A DNA stretch of 64,000 bases, from assembly GCA_038501785.1 (NCBI GenBank), contig JBAMJR010000011.1:1996001-2060000 (forward strand), read 5' to 3'. How positions within the stretch are numbered: position 1 is the stretch's first letter; every line of letters starts with the position of its first letter. The translations under genes were made by a program, and so were the position numbers. Of the stretch, positions 1 to 12,750 are shown piece by piece. Source of the DNA: Myoxocephalus aenaeus (lineage: Eukaryota; Chordata; Actinopteri; Perciformes; Cottidae). The notes under the pieces are model-generated. The model saw only the letters and a list, made by a program, of their open reading frames with translations. It was not told the origin of the DNA and did not search any database.

Positions 1-32
1 TTGTAATCTGCGTAGGTCGAAACTGGAGGAGC
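1..32 (-). CDS. raver1: raver1 exon 14, truncated by the window edge (residues 714 on)
   Basis: Downstream of the exon 13 donor, the minus strand has a clear acceptor (CTTGTGTTTTAG), after which the phase-0 frame reads APPVSTYADY up to the window edge. The Tyr/Pro/Ser composition continues the tail. Only 32 nt are visible, so this is a prediction. It could be the penultimate or last coding exon, and the stop codon is not in the window. Confidence 0.6.
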
Positions 33-428
33 CTAAAACACAAGAAGGGTAATTTACTATTTAGTATTATTGTAGTTGTATATATAAAGTATATAAAGTT
101 ATTTCTTCTGTTATGTAAATATCTAGGAATTTGTCTATATCTATCACACATAATTTAAGAGAAATAAAATGTGGTGAATTATGTTTGTGTTTTCTCCTCA
201 TTTATATCTTCCCTTCCTAAAAGTTAGAAGATATTCTGAGCTGCCTTTACCATCAGAGGATCCTGTTTTCTGGGATCGGAAGTGAATAACAGTGTCCCAA
301 ATGTGATGTACGGGAACATTAAACTCAACAAAAAATGTAACAAATCTTCTACTTTTTGGTAAAAAAAAAAATTAAACAACAAATATGGTGGCCATAATTT
401 AGCAGTTACAAATGAGTGTGTGTGTTAC
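33..428 (-). other. raver1: raver1 intron 13 (396 bp)
   Basis: Phase 0 intron, AT-rich, with a short poly-A run near 361-372 on the plus strand. I see nothing else in it. Confidence 0.65.
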
Positions 429-536
429 CTGTGTGTGCTCCTTGCTGTAGTCTGTGGCCGTGTTGTCCTGTGGAGCAGCGGTGGCGTAGGTGTGAGCTTG
501 TGCTTGATAGTGCTGGTACCACTGCTGCATGGCCTC
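429..536 (-). CDS. raver1: raver1 exon 13 (residues 678-713)
   Basis: Reads EAMQQWYQHYQAQAHTYATA followed by APQDNTATDYSKEHTQ. It is Gln/Tyr/Ala-rich and continues the YSQYNQAYTQ pattern of exon 12, making one aromatic low-complexity block. It is exactly 36 codons, phase 0 at both ends. The acceptor is ATCATAG and the donor is GTAACACAC. The in-frame fit and strong sites support a real exon. Alternating Gln and Tyr with a Trp is typical of hnRNP low-complexity tails. Confidence 0.85.
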
Positions 537-1195
537 CTATGATACACACAACACAGTAAAAATCAGCTGCAGATAAATGAATGTTTGCTCAGTAATTTTC
601 TTGTCTTTGCTGATTTTTATTTCTGTCTTTCTTTGTCATGCATTAACTTTTGTTCCTGCCGACGGGCTCTCCTCTGTTCCTCTCCTTTGTCTCATCCTTC
701 CAGACAAATCAAACCGACCGTTTTATTGGTCGTCTAATCATGATTCATTTGTTTGGATGAGTAGATTGTAATTAACATTTAAAATTGGGTTTGCATTGCG
801 CTACAAATATCAGATGTGTCACTTGCTGCTGGAGGGAGGAAGAAAGAGAGACAAACAGCCAGTAGGGAGGCTTTACAACTTCTTCAGAGTGGCATGTTTG
901 AGAGACGAAGGGAACAGGGACAGATGGAAAGACACAGTGCTCTGTGCCAAATTCTCTCTTATACTGTCTGTCCAAATATACATACTAATTCTCATCTCTT
1001 CCGCCACCCTGCCTCTCGTAGTTACAGCTCACTCTGTCACTGCTGCTCCCATCCATCTACTCATTATGTATCCATTCTGATCATCTATTCAGCCATCATC
1101 CAATTTCAAGAAACACAATTGTGAACGTCCATCCATCGATCACTGTACTTCTCCATTTGGATCGATGTTTAGTGTGTCTGTGTGAGCTATGGTAC
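537..1195 (-). other. raver1: raver1 intron 12 (659 bp)
   Basis: Phase 0 intron. It contains several short overlapping open frames on both strands with no recognisable protein. I see no other feature. Confidence 0.85.
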
Positions 1196-1377
1196 CTGTG
1201 TGTAGGCCTGGTTGTATTGGCTGTAGTCAGTGGAGGTATCGGTGCTGTATTGGGCTGTGGTTGTAGCTGCCGGGTTGTGGGAAAAAGAGCCAGAGGCCTG
1301 GGAGACGACGGGAGCTACCGAGCTGCCGTACATCCCGGAGCCAGGCGGTCCTCCCTGGACTTTACTCCCCACTGACC
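1196..1377 (-). CDS. raver1: raver1 exon 12 (residues 617-677)
   Basis: A Gly/Ser/Thr/Tyr-rich segment. It starts GSVGSKVQGGPPGSGMYGSS and ends TDYSQYNQAYTQ, with no folded domain visible. The composition (Ser, Gln, Tyr, few charges) is prion-like, as in many hnRNP tails. The exon is 182 nt, phase 1 to phase 0. The acceptor is TTGTTTAG and the donor is GTACCATAG. I do not recognise this tail in mammalian RAVER1 or RAVER2, so its assignment rests on reading frame, splice sites and order. Confidence 0.86.
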
Positions 1378-2483
1378 CTAAACAACAGAGGAGGAGGCAC
1401 AGTGAGTTAGAACATGCTGTGGGGTAATCACACTAACATACGCATTAACGTTGCAAATTATCTCAAGGACTACTCCAACAGAAATCCATCTGTTTGTGCC
1501 CTTGAAACTTGGCTCTAAGACTTTTCTAGCTTGCACCTTCATGGAGGACGGCAGCTGTAGTCGGATTAGATTAACAACAGTTAACCACTCCTGGAGCATC
1601 ATCCCCCTTTTCCAAAGATGACCTGTGTCTTCGGTATGCACCAAACAATCCTTGCTCTGCTTGGGGATGAGGCGTTGGTGTGACACAGAAGCAGTGCATT
1701 AGTAGTACGTTAAATATGAGACCAGAAGCCAGTTAGCTTAGCTTAGCATAAGGGCTGGACACAGGGGGAAACATCTAGCCTGGATGTCCACAGGCAAAAC
1801 AAGCTGCACCTCTAAAGCTTCAGTGCACATTTTAATACAAATAAACACGTTTCTTTGATGTGAGACTGGATCGCTGTAACACCAAGCTGACCACAGCTGC
1901 CTTCTTGCATAAGAGAGGAAGCTAATAAACTGTGTAGAGACATCTTTAAATCCTACAGACAGTTAGTCGTTTATGCTCCAAAGATACATTCCTATTTGAT
2001 CAACAGAGGTGAAAGAGTTTGCCAACCAAATGTGTTTCCTGGACAAAAGAAGGATTTTTTTCTTGATCAGTTAAACCACTTTGGACACTTTTTCAATAAA
2101 TAGCTCCACAAGGTTTGTGGTGGCCTTCTCCATTGTCAATATGTCAAGAAAAGACCTCAACTACTGACCACCGTCCCATGAATCTGCACATATCCCATGC
2201 AGTGCCATTTGGGCGTCATAAAAACAATGGTTAATCGTCCCTTTTCATGAAAAAGGGTCTCGGTGGAGGATCCCTGGTTACCGTGTGGTTCAGGAAAACC
2301 CTGAGAGAAGGGGTCACTTTATCCTACTGGTCATTTAATTATATTCATCCACACAGTTTCCAATAGAAACCCAAACATACAGTATGTATCTAAAGTCAGT
2401 GAAAGAGCTACCTGATTGCACATACATTAGAATAAGATTTTAAAAAGCGTGTGCCTTAATTTGTTGTGTGTTTGTGTGCTCAC
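1378..2483 (-). other. raver1: raver1 intron 11 (1,106 bp)
   Basis: Phase 1 intron. Its exon 12-proximal half holds a diverged teleost interspersed repeat at about 1700-1862, described separately. The rest is unremarkable. Confidence 0.85.
1700..1862 (+). repeat. Teleost foldback/MITE-like interspersed repeat fragment
   Basis: Contains the block AGCCAGTTAGCTTAGCTTAG, then GGGGGAAACATCTAGCCTGG, then GCACCTCTAAAGC and a CACGTTTCTTTG end. From memory this matches a short repeat found in thousands of copies in percomorph fish. A second, reverse-oriented relative lies at about 41424-41692 in intron 2, which supports repeat status from within the window. Limits are approximate and no target-site duplication was resolved. 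Confidence 0.6.
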
Positions 2484-2577
2484 CTTGCAGAACCACCCCC
2501 GGCATCACACTGGCCAGGTTCAGATAAGGATTGGAGGGCAGTCTGACTTCTTTAGGAGGATCACCCAACAGAGAGCC
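2484..2577 (-). CDS. raver1: raver1 exon 11 (residues 586-616 and first base of 617)
   Basis: Encodes GSLLGDPPKEVRLPSNPYLN followed by LASVMPGVVLQ. This is the most conserved C-terminal raver block and includes a third PTB-docking motif (SLLGDPP, 587-593). It corresponds to the SLLGEPPK motif that is essential for PTB binding in mammalian raver1. The exon is 94 nt, phase 0 to phase 1. The acceptor is GTGGCCAG and the donor is GTGAGCACA. No long same-frame ORF reveals it, so it was located from the motif and confirmed by splice sites and phase. Confidence 0.94.
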
Positions 2578-3987
2578 CTGGCCACCGCTTACCTAACCAA
2601 AGAGAAACAGATTCAAATGGTATTAGTCAGAGAGCCATTCACAAGTCTTGCAGGTCAAAGAAAACAAAATTCAGTCAATCAGCAAGTTTTACAACAAATT
2701 GAATTACTGGTCCGTCTGAACCATCAACCTCTGATCCACAACTTTGCATCCCTTCTGTCTTCACTCTTAACTTGGATTTGGGTTACAGCTGGGGTTGCAA
2801 AAAAGAAAACCTGAGGCTATGCAACTGCGAAAGTGAATTTCCTCTCAACCACATCAGCATACCGACATTGACAAAGGGATTTTAATGTAAAGATTGTGAT
2901 GAAGTGCTGAAGAGGCTGTGGAAACCTGGGAGGATTGTACTCTGTTTAATTACACTTTCCCTCCATTAAAGACTTTTTAAGAGACGACAGCGCTGGGACT
3001 GGAATCAGTTCCCCTAAGAACTTTAGCCCTTTGATTATCTTTGTACACTGGCTTATTACGGATGAGGATGTTAGCATAGCAGCGCTAAATTTAAAACTGG
3101 TCGAGTCAAAGACATGAAGCGCAGCAGAAAAGCAGACAGTTATTCAGTGTGTGCAGAAAAGTACATATGAGCAGGAAGGTAGACAGACAGAAACCCCAGA
3201 CTGTATTAGAAAACCAGGGTGAGAAAAAGTGCATTATGGGAATTTCCCAAAGGGATTGCACTTGAGGGACTGAGGCTGCTATTCATACGCTCACTCAATG
3301 TGTGTTTTGAAGCCCTGATGAGGCTAAATCTGGAATAAATATTTGTCCACAAGAAACAGATGGGAGGAAAGAGAGAATAGCTGCAACAATCAATTATTTA
3401 TATTATTGATGGGTCTGTCAATTGTATAACAAATAGTCACAAAATGGCACAAAATGTCTAGGTTTACAAGTAATTTGTTCGGTGCATACAATTAACCCAT
3501 TAGAGGAAATAGAAATACATAATATAGACTAGAAAAATACAATTTGATATAAATATAATATGCAAAAGATACCTGAATAAATATGTACAATATAACTTGC
3601 ATATGGACTAGGACTAAAGCTCTACTCTGCAATACGATAAATAATCACAAAACATAAAACATTACAATAAATCACCAGCTGGTGAAGATGCTAATGTTTT
3701 GCATGTAGCTTTAGCCTCACTCTTTAAGCATAATATCATGTCACCCCCACTTCCTTTTTCTTTGTACATCCATGGCCTTTTCCCTGTCCTGAGCATAAAT
3801 GCATCTTGCTGCTAATTGGCTGGAATTGATTGTTTCCCATTTACAGAGCCGGAGCTGTGTATAAACACCAGGCACACAAACATCAGACAGCTACAGCAGA
3901 TAACGACTCATGGAGAAATTCAGAAGGGATAAAGAATATTGTGAGATGCAGAACAGGAGGGTTACATTACTCAGTAGTGTGTATTTG

Positions 3988-4057
<70 letters not shown>

Positions 4058-4067
4058 TTGTGCTCAC
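2578..4067 (-). other. raver1: raver1 intron 10 (1,490 bp)
   Basis: Phase 0 intron. It carries a (CA)n tract in transcript sense immediately after the donor, listed separately. The remainder is AT-rich and shows no gene. Confidence 0.88.
3989..4055. repeat. (TG)n microsatellite, about 67 bp, next to the exon 10 donor
   Basis: Uninterrupted TG on the plus strand, so (CA)n in the raver1 pre-mRNA. It starts 12 nt downstream of exon 10, which places it within reach of U1/5' splice-site regulation. Confidence 0.98.
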
Positions 4068-4396
4068 CATGCTAGCCAGAGGGCAGCCATCGGTGCTGTT
4101 GTGCTGGCCTACAGACGCATAAACTCCTCCAGGGGGTTTAAGTGGAGGCGGCCCGAGACCTGAGTGACTGACACCCAAGGAGTAGCTCTGCCCCTGTGGA
4201 TGGGAGCTCATCAGGGTCCCAGGAGGAGCTGGCTGCCTATCACAGGAGGCGGAGGAGGAAGCAGAAGGGTTTGTGGAGATAGAATAGGTGCCGTCTCCCA
4301 CTCCACCTCGACCCTGGAGGTATGGCATCACACCTGCTGCCGATACCACTACTGTGGCATTGTGGGTAGACAATGGACCCGACTCCTGTCCCAACT
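4068..4396 (-). CDS. raver1: raver1 exon 10 (residues 476-585)
   Basis: The largest coding exon: 329 nt completing a Glu codon, then 109 codons of low-complexity sequence rich in Ser, Gly, Pro, Gln and His. It begins ELGQESGPLSTHNATVVVSA, later has GVMPYLQGRGG and HPQGQSYSLGVSHSGLGPPP, and ends CPLASM. No folded domain is visible, so it is probably a disordered linker between PTB-docking motifs. The acceptor is TCTTACAG and the donor is GTGAGCACA. A (CA)n tract in transcript sense starts 12 nt past the exon. Evidence for the exon is the frame fit and the uninterrupted ORF across it. Confidence 0.9.
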
Positions 4397-6311
<1,915 letters not shown>

Positions 6312-6423
6312 CTGTAGGCGAGTCTCCCAGCAGGCCTTTCCCCAGCTGCAAAAGGCCCGGATGCCGCAGAGACAAAGCTTTCTGCATCAGCAGCCTGGAC
6401 GGGTCCCCGAGCAGACTGGAGAC
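6312..6423 (-). CDS. raver1: raver1 exon 9 (residues 439-475 and first base of 476)
   Basis: Carries two of the three PTB raver interaction-type motifs: SLLGDPS at about 441-447 and GLLGDSP at 468-474, separated by RLLMQKALSLRHPGLLQLGK. In raver1 such LLGxxP peptides bind the dorsal face of PTB RRM2. The exon is 112 nt, phase 0 to phase 1. The acceptor is CTGCACAG and the donor is GTGAATGAC. The spacing of motifs resembles mammalian raver1, where LGDSP-type motifs lie in the same region. Confidence 0.94.
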
Positions 6424-7128
6424 CTGTGCAGAAGAGAAGGAGATATGTAATATAGAGATTATGTAAAGAAACAAGGAGAAAGAAGACAGCTGAAAAGTTA
6501 TCAAAAGGGGAAAGGTTCAAGTATCATGCATATAGTAGAAATGAAATGACAGAAGAAAAGAACTGTACGTAAAATGTTTACATCATTATTTTTTCTCCTT
6601 TTAAACATTCTCATCTACGCTATTAAAAATGCATATATTATTTAGAGAGCCATATAAAATGATCAGGAAAACAGTGGAAAAGAAAAAGCCTGCAAATATA
6701 CAGGATAACAAGTGAGGGGTGATGGAGGTAAAGAAAAATAAAGTAAACTATAAACAGGATTCTCATCATCTGGATTCTGAATCATCATCATCATCATCAT
6801 CATACAGTTTCTAAAACAACATCAAGTATAAACAACCCCAGTCACTGCTACTTATAACGTTAACTTTAACAATTAAAGAAAGCAAATAGACACGTTAAAA
6901 TATGCTAATCAAAACGGACTAGGTAAACTTCAACACCGCAAGGTCTTCCTTTGAAAGGGAAAAGAAGCAATTAGGTTGCAGGATTTTCGAGGTTGTTTAG
7001 TTTCATTATGCATCAGGTGCTGAAGATGAGAATGTAAGAGCACATATGCACATGCCCACTACTCACCCTCACCACTAACCTATGCAAATGACCAAACACT
7101 CACACACAAACACTAACAGGTGTCTTAC
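6424..7128 (-). other. raver1: raver1 intron 8 (705 bp)
   Basis: Phase 0 intron with a short (ATC)n repeat at about 6782-6803. I see nothing else. Confidence 0.88.
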
Positions 7129-7227
7129 GCTGCTGAGGCGCTTGTCTTTGATGTGAAGAAGTTGTTGCTGAGCGAGCTGCATATGCAGGAGGTTCTGGAG
7201 GACTAGTCCATTACCCAGCATGGCATT
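7129..7227 (-). CDS. raver1: raver1 exon 8 (residues 406-438)
   Basis: Encodes NAMLGNGLVLQNLLHMQLA followed by QQQLLHIKDKRLSS, matching the raver LGNxLxLQNLLxxxLAQQQLL block, a likely Leu/Gln-rich amphipathic helix. It is exactly 33 codons, phase 0 at both ends. The acceptor is CTTTGCAG and the donor is GTAAGACAC. AMLGNGL resembles a PTB-docking motif but lacks the proline. Confidence 0.93.
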
Positions 7228-7315
7228 CTGCAAAGTAAAGGTGAATAGAGTTATTGTAACAGACGCATCAACACACACAAAAACAATCCCACACAAGCGT
7301 TAGTGTTATTGGGAC

Positions 7316-7398
7316 CTGGTGAGCTTTTCCCAGCGTGAGCAGAGCTGTGGTGAGAGGAGGTCTGAGGAACGGCAGGCTGCTGTGACGCCCGTACTTCC
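7316..7398 (-). CDS. raver1: raver1 exon 7 (residues 378-405)
   Basis: An 83-nt exon whose correct frame is hidden inside an ORF in another frame. Joined in phase 1 to exon 6 it reads GKYGRHSSLPFLRPP, then LTTALLTLGKAHQ, matching the raver LP.L..P....ALLQLGKAHQ region. It ends phase 0 at a GTCCCA donor, a weak match to consensus with C at intron position 3. The following intron is only 88 bp. If the donor call is wrong the boundary could move by a few bases, but the joined frame continues correctly into exon 8. Confidence 0.88.
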
Positions 7399-10300
7399 CT
7401 AAAAACACAAATAAAAACATCAATCAGCGCTTCTCTTTGTGAAATGTATTTAGTTTCCACTGATGTATTAAATCAATCATCTTCTCAACAAGCAGACTAC
7501 CAATCCATCAGTTATTCCTTGAACATTTCAAACAATCATACCACTTCCTGTTTTATAACAAGCACAAGTAAAGCAATATCGTGATATTATTTTCGTACAA
7601 AACAAACTCCCTCTCTCAGAACATTTTGAAGTTGAAGACGCTCAAACTAAGAAAATAATCAATACAGAGAAGAAAAGCAGAAAAATAAAACTTCAAACAG
7701 CCTGTTTTATTATCCTTTATTAAGTGTACTGACAGTTTCCTCAAAAACAATAGAAACAGACTCGAGCTTCAGCATGCCGCTGGTTTGTTATTTGTCTACA
7801 TCCATAAAATGCTAAACTTCAAGAGAGATACTTTAAATTATGGAAAGCAAATGAAAACATATTCCCTAAATGGCTGTAAAACATGCTGAACTATGAGATG
7901 ACTTCACTACATATACAAAGATGGCCGCCACAGGAGTATTTCTTCTCTTTGCATTATTCTACCACCACCGACAAGTGAGTGCTCTGTTGCTATAGAAACC
8001 TTTGGCAGTCGAACTGACGTTGTTACGTTCACCATTTTGTGAGAACGTCTCGTATGTTGGGGGACTATTTACGGTTGTAGTTTACTGTTGGACTGACTAC
8101 TATTGTGTACTCTTTGTGTGTTTATTGCATGACTTACTCTGCTGTACTTCCTACAGAGATTTAATGGATGTAATCTTTAACCGATGATACTGTGCTTCTT
8201 CAGGCACGAGACATCAAGCATCTCATTTTACATCAAGTCTATACTTGTTTTCTTGCAACTGTGTATATTTAGATTTTAGTCCTCCTCTTGTTTATGGAAT
8301 CTCCTAATGTTCTGATTTGTAATAACTATCATTACATTTGCTTATCAGTTTTTCTTCTGCTCCAAGTAAAACCGGCTGCTTATATTTTATGTGTGTTTAG
8401 CTCGATGCGTATCTGTGATAGAGACAACCTGGCTACTGAGGAATGTAATCAAATGGTTACAGCCGTGCATGTCTGTGCACCAATAATTGCCTTTCCGTCC
8501 CAAAAAATCCAGTAATGAATAAACAACGGTTTCCTTCTCCTCTGATCGAGTCTGGAGGAAGAAGATGTACAGCCAACTGTTTCAACACCTGGTGTTTTTC
8601 TTTGTAATGTGGAATAATTAGAATTTTACATGTTGAAAATGAGCAGTGACACTGTACTTTTCAGTGGACAAAGACAAATCAATACTCTTGCTAACCGAAT
8701 CTTACAAGAAGTAAGTTTCCATTGACTAACATTCATTTATTATAACTAGTATGGCTTGCTGGTTTAAGCTACAGTGTACAAAAGAAATAAATCAGAAACA
8801 GATATTAATTTAATGTAAAAAAAAAGCGTGAATAGATTTCCAAAATGTAGGAGGGTTCGCCCACTTTAACGCGTTTTCTCTGTTTGGGATTCATATGAGC
8901 AAGGCTTCTCTCACCTTCAGGCGGTTGCTGCCCTCCACTCATACACAGAGTACATCTGTACTTCTCATTCTGAAGGCCTCCTCGTAATAAATGTAAAAGT
9001 CAATGCTAGTGGTAGCTTCCTCCAGACTAGGTAGAAAAAGTTTAACATTTAATCAAGGTCCTAATTTTAGACTTTAATTGCCTGTGCTCTTCTTAAGAGA
9101 GCTTTTCCCCTCCTCCCCCATCTTCTCCCCTTCCTGTTCTCATTTGTTCCACTAATGTCACATCATTTTAATTTTAATACCTGATTAGCCATTAATCAAA
9201 TAATGAAGCCGTCGACGAGGTGATTACAGTAGCAGCGCATTAACAGAGGGACACAGTGCCTCACAGTGGATCTTTGATTATTATCCAAGACCCCTCTGGA
9301 GCCGAAAGACCGCTCAAAGGAACAAGCTCAGGATGCGGATCTCTCAAAATGTGCAGTACATGCCATTTTGATATAATATACTATCGTAGTGAATGTTTTA
9401 GTTGCATGTTACAAAGGGACCTGCACCAGCTGCAAACACAATGTATGATCAATAACCCCCCAAAACATAATTTTATAGTACAGTATGATGGTCTTCAATC
9501 AAACTTTTAAACACTCAAAAAGTTAATCATGTTTTGAAAAAATCTTGAATCAAGGTCCACTTACAAACTCTCTCCCAGCGTTTTCAAGCTACAGATGTTA
9601 CATCAGAGGCCTTGTATGGTTTCTCTCACTGCTGTCATTTTATTGTACAGATGCTTATTCGTTTTTCAGAACACACCTGTATCTTTCCAGGTATGTGTGA
9701 CACTGACTTCTGTTGTGTCAGTTGATCTCTATCAACTCTCTTCTCTAGTTCACTCCCCTCCATTCAGCTCTGGATAAAGTATGTCAGGGCTAGCTAGCGC
9801 ATGGCCGGTGCACACTAATAGCCCAAGGCATTGTGCACTACATGACATATGCTGATGAATTGCCCTTATGTATAATTCAGTGGGCAAAAAGAAATCGTGG
9901 AAAAAGTATTGGGTGTATTACAAATTCAGCCTGTGTTAAAAGTGCAATGTGTAAAATAAGGGCAGATTTTTCTTTGAAACATTCAATAAATTAACATTAT
10001 CAAAAGAATGTGATAAATTAACAATTTGGATTTTATTTCAGAGACGTTTATGTATTGTACTGTAGATCAATTTAGTTAAATGAGCCATGTTAACCAGCTA
10101 TCCCCGACCCGTCGAGTCTTGTAATACCACTTACACTGTAGATACAATACTGAGTCACTGTAGAGTCGAGTCTGCCCTCAGAAGAACATGAGAGAACGAA
10201 AAAGTAGACCAGGGCTCGTCAATAATACATCCATGGTCCATATACGCTGACTGTTTGTGTATTGGTTTAAATCTAAAGTATTCGAAACGAGAAGGGTACT

Positions 10301-10446
10301 ACTTCCTTGGTAGGAGATTAGTTAGCGGCTGTGTTGGAACTCATGTACAAACCCCAGCGCTAGAAAATACTTATAAGTATTTTTGCCGCACAGATTGTGA
10401 AAGTGAGCCATGCAGCACCTCTCGCCACAGTAATTCACAGTCATAC
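7399..10446 (-). other. raver1: raver1 intron 6 (3,048 bp)
   Basis: Phase 1 intron. Notable contents are a YY1-like motif with a small signal-peptide-like ORF on the plus strand at 7917-7980, and a homeodomain-motif-rich stretch near 9130-9320. Both are described as findings. No exon of another gene is proven. Confidence 0.88.
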
Positions 10447-10567
10447 CTCCTCTTTTCCCAGTGTGGTACGGCCTCATAAGGATCTGCAGGGCAGCAGGGT
10501 TGGTCATACTGGTCAACAGCTGGGCTAAGTTGGGTTCTGGTAGCAGACCTTTCCTGTTACTCAGCAT
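10447..10567 (-). CDS. raver1: raver1 exon 6 (residues 338-377 and first base of 378)
   Basis: Encodes the conserved raver post-RRM segment: MLSNRKGLLPEPNLAQLLTS followed by MTNPAALQILMRPYHTGKRG. GLLPEPN is diagnostic for raver proteins. The exon is 121 nt, phase 0 to phase 1. The acceptor is TTCTCCAG and the donor is GTATGACTG. A long (CA)n tract in transcript sense ends 52 nt before the exon, just upstream of the polypyrimidine region. Confidence 0.94.
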
Positions 10568-10618
10568 CTGGAGAATAACATAGAAACACATACAGAAGTT
10601 AGAGAAGGACAAATGAGG

Positions 10619-10733
<115 letters not shown>

Positions 10734-12720
10734 CTACTAATCCTTACAGTAGTTTACATCAGTGGGATATGTCTGCAATGTCAACCAAGGGGAATCTATC
10801 TGGGAGGCAAAATAAATAAGAAGGGTCTGAGCTGTTTGAGAAACACAAAAGAAGCAGCAGGAGGAATGTGACGGGGCAAAGAGTTGTGAAAAACAAGGCA
10901 GGAGAAGAATTGGGAGGAAAACGCTCAACTAAAAACTTTTTTTTTTAAGTTGTGGCAATCGGCTGCAATCTTGCTATCTGGCTGAGGTGTGACTAAAACA
11001 AACGGAAGAAAGTCACAAGACAATCTTACAGTATAGGTGACATTTTAGTTGACAGTGTGCAAACCAATCACAAGAGACAGATTTAAAAGATTTATAAAAT
11101 AAAATAAAAGATTGTTACCAAATTCTCAATAATCAAAGCATCCTTCAGTTTAGAAACATACATGAAGTATTATTTATTAGGAGTCGAGTAGCACTCAAAA
11201 ACTCTGCTAATCTTCTTTATAAGGACTGTGCTGTTTGATCAGGTTTGATTGGCTGGGCAAGTTGAGCAAACAACCCCAAAAATGTTATCAGATTTCGATT
11301 CAAATAGTGTTGAATCCTGATTGGTGCAGAAATGATGTGCCATCACACACTTGACACAACCTCAGAACAAATGAAAATACTGAAATAGTAATATATATTT
11401 TAATGAAGGATGCAATTTTTACAATAAGAAGATCATATAAGAAATTGAGTTTAAGGACCTTAAAATACTTTGCCTTGATCATATAGCAGATATATTTAGA
11501 AAGCTACATAACAAGGATCTATGTGTGAAAACACCAAATTATACAGGGGGGGGGATTATGTTCCGGTAGCTCATATAGCTTGGAATAAATATGTCATTTG
11601 AAATGTATGTGTGATCAAGGTGCAGCATGTTAATCGTGTGATTGATTTACAATGTACACGTGTCATGTGCAATAAAGGTGTCGTCTTGCATGTAGTTACA
11701 GTTTTTAATTCACTTTTTTAAAAGAGGATTATTTTGGCATTACACCTTTATTAGAGCGGTGATAGTATGGAGACAAACAATGAGGAAAGTGAGTGGAGAG
11801 AGGGGTGTGGCGACCAACAACAGTCCCCTGATTGAACTGCTGGTGGACAGTTTGCGTCTTTACCGTTCATCTATAAGGAAGTTGAAGTGTTTAACAAATC
11901 TAGCTGCACCCTAAGGAGGAAAAATGTGTCTGTGCCACTTCTATTGGAGATACTGACTTGTGTTTTCAGCTTGTAGCCCCACCTCTGATGCGTCTGTTTA
12001 GCACTGCTCATTGACTTGTTCCAACCTAAAGGGTTTGGTGGTGACCAGACTTAACTTACTTAGTGTTTTGTATTTAATGCGTCTCACAATGCGATTGTAG
12101 CTGCATGTCGTATCTTAAATTATATTCTAACGACATACATTTCACTCGTTAATAGCTTACTTTTTATTTGAGCTGAATTTCCTAGAACTTAAAACATCTC
12201 TGCTGACTTGCATTTAATAGAAAGACATACTGTAGGGCACATACCCAAATAATTGAATCACTCATTACGCTGCAAAATTTAATTCAACGGACTCAAATGA
12301 AATCCTATTGAATTAGACTGCGTCAAATCGAATGGAGCAGCCCTTGTGGATCCTCCTCAGCACTGACAGTGTGGCGACAGTACTCGCTGTCTAACCCAAA
12401 GACACGGCTATTTAAAACAACATTAGCAGGTCGGTGATATTTCCTCCTCGACTGCCCCTGAGCTACAGCCTGACTTCAGCTCAACTCAACCTTGTTTCCT
12501 CCCTGTCACGTCTTGAAGAGAGAGTGTTACTGACAAGGATGGAGAGGTCTCGACTCCAGCCTGTCAGCAAGTGAGGAAGAGGAAAGTCATTTGCACAAAT
12601 ACAGTATGTGCTTTTGTGTGTTATGGCAGGGGAAATTGGTGTGTGTGCGTGTGCATGTGTGTGTGCGTGTGTGTGTGTGATAAGCAAGGCCAGTTGTAGC
12701 TGACAGCATCTTTCAAGGGA

Positions 12721-12750
12721 AGAGAGGGGAGGAGGAGGAGGAGGAGGAGG
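12721..12750. repeat. (GGA)n tract
   Basis: About eight GGA units on the plus strand, lying in a wider purine-rich stretch that resumes at 12850-12945. Confidence 0.9.
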
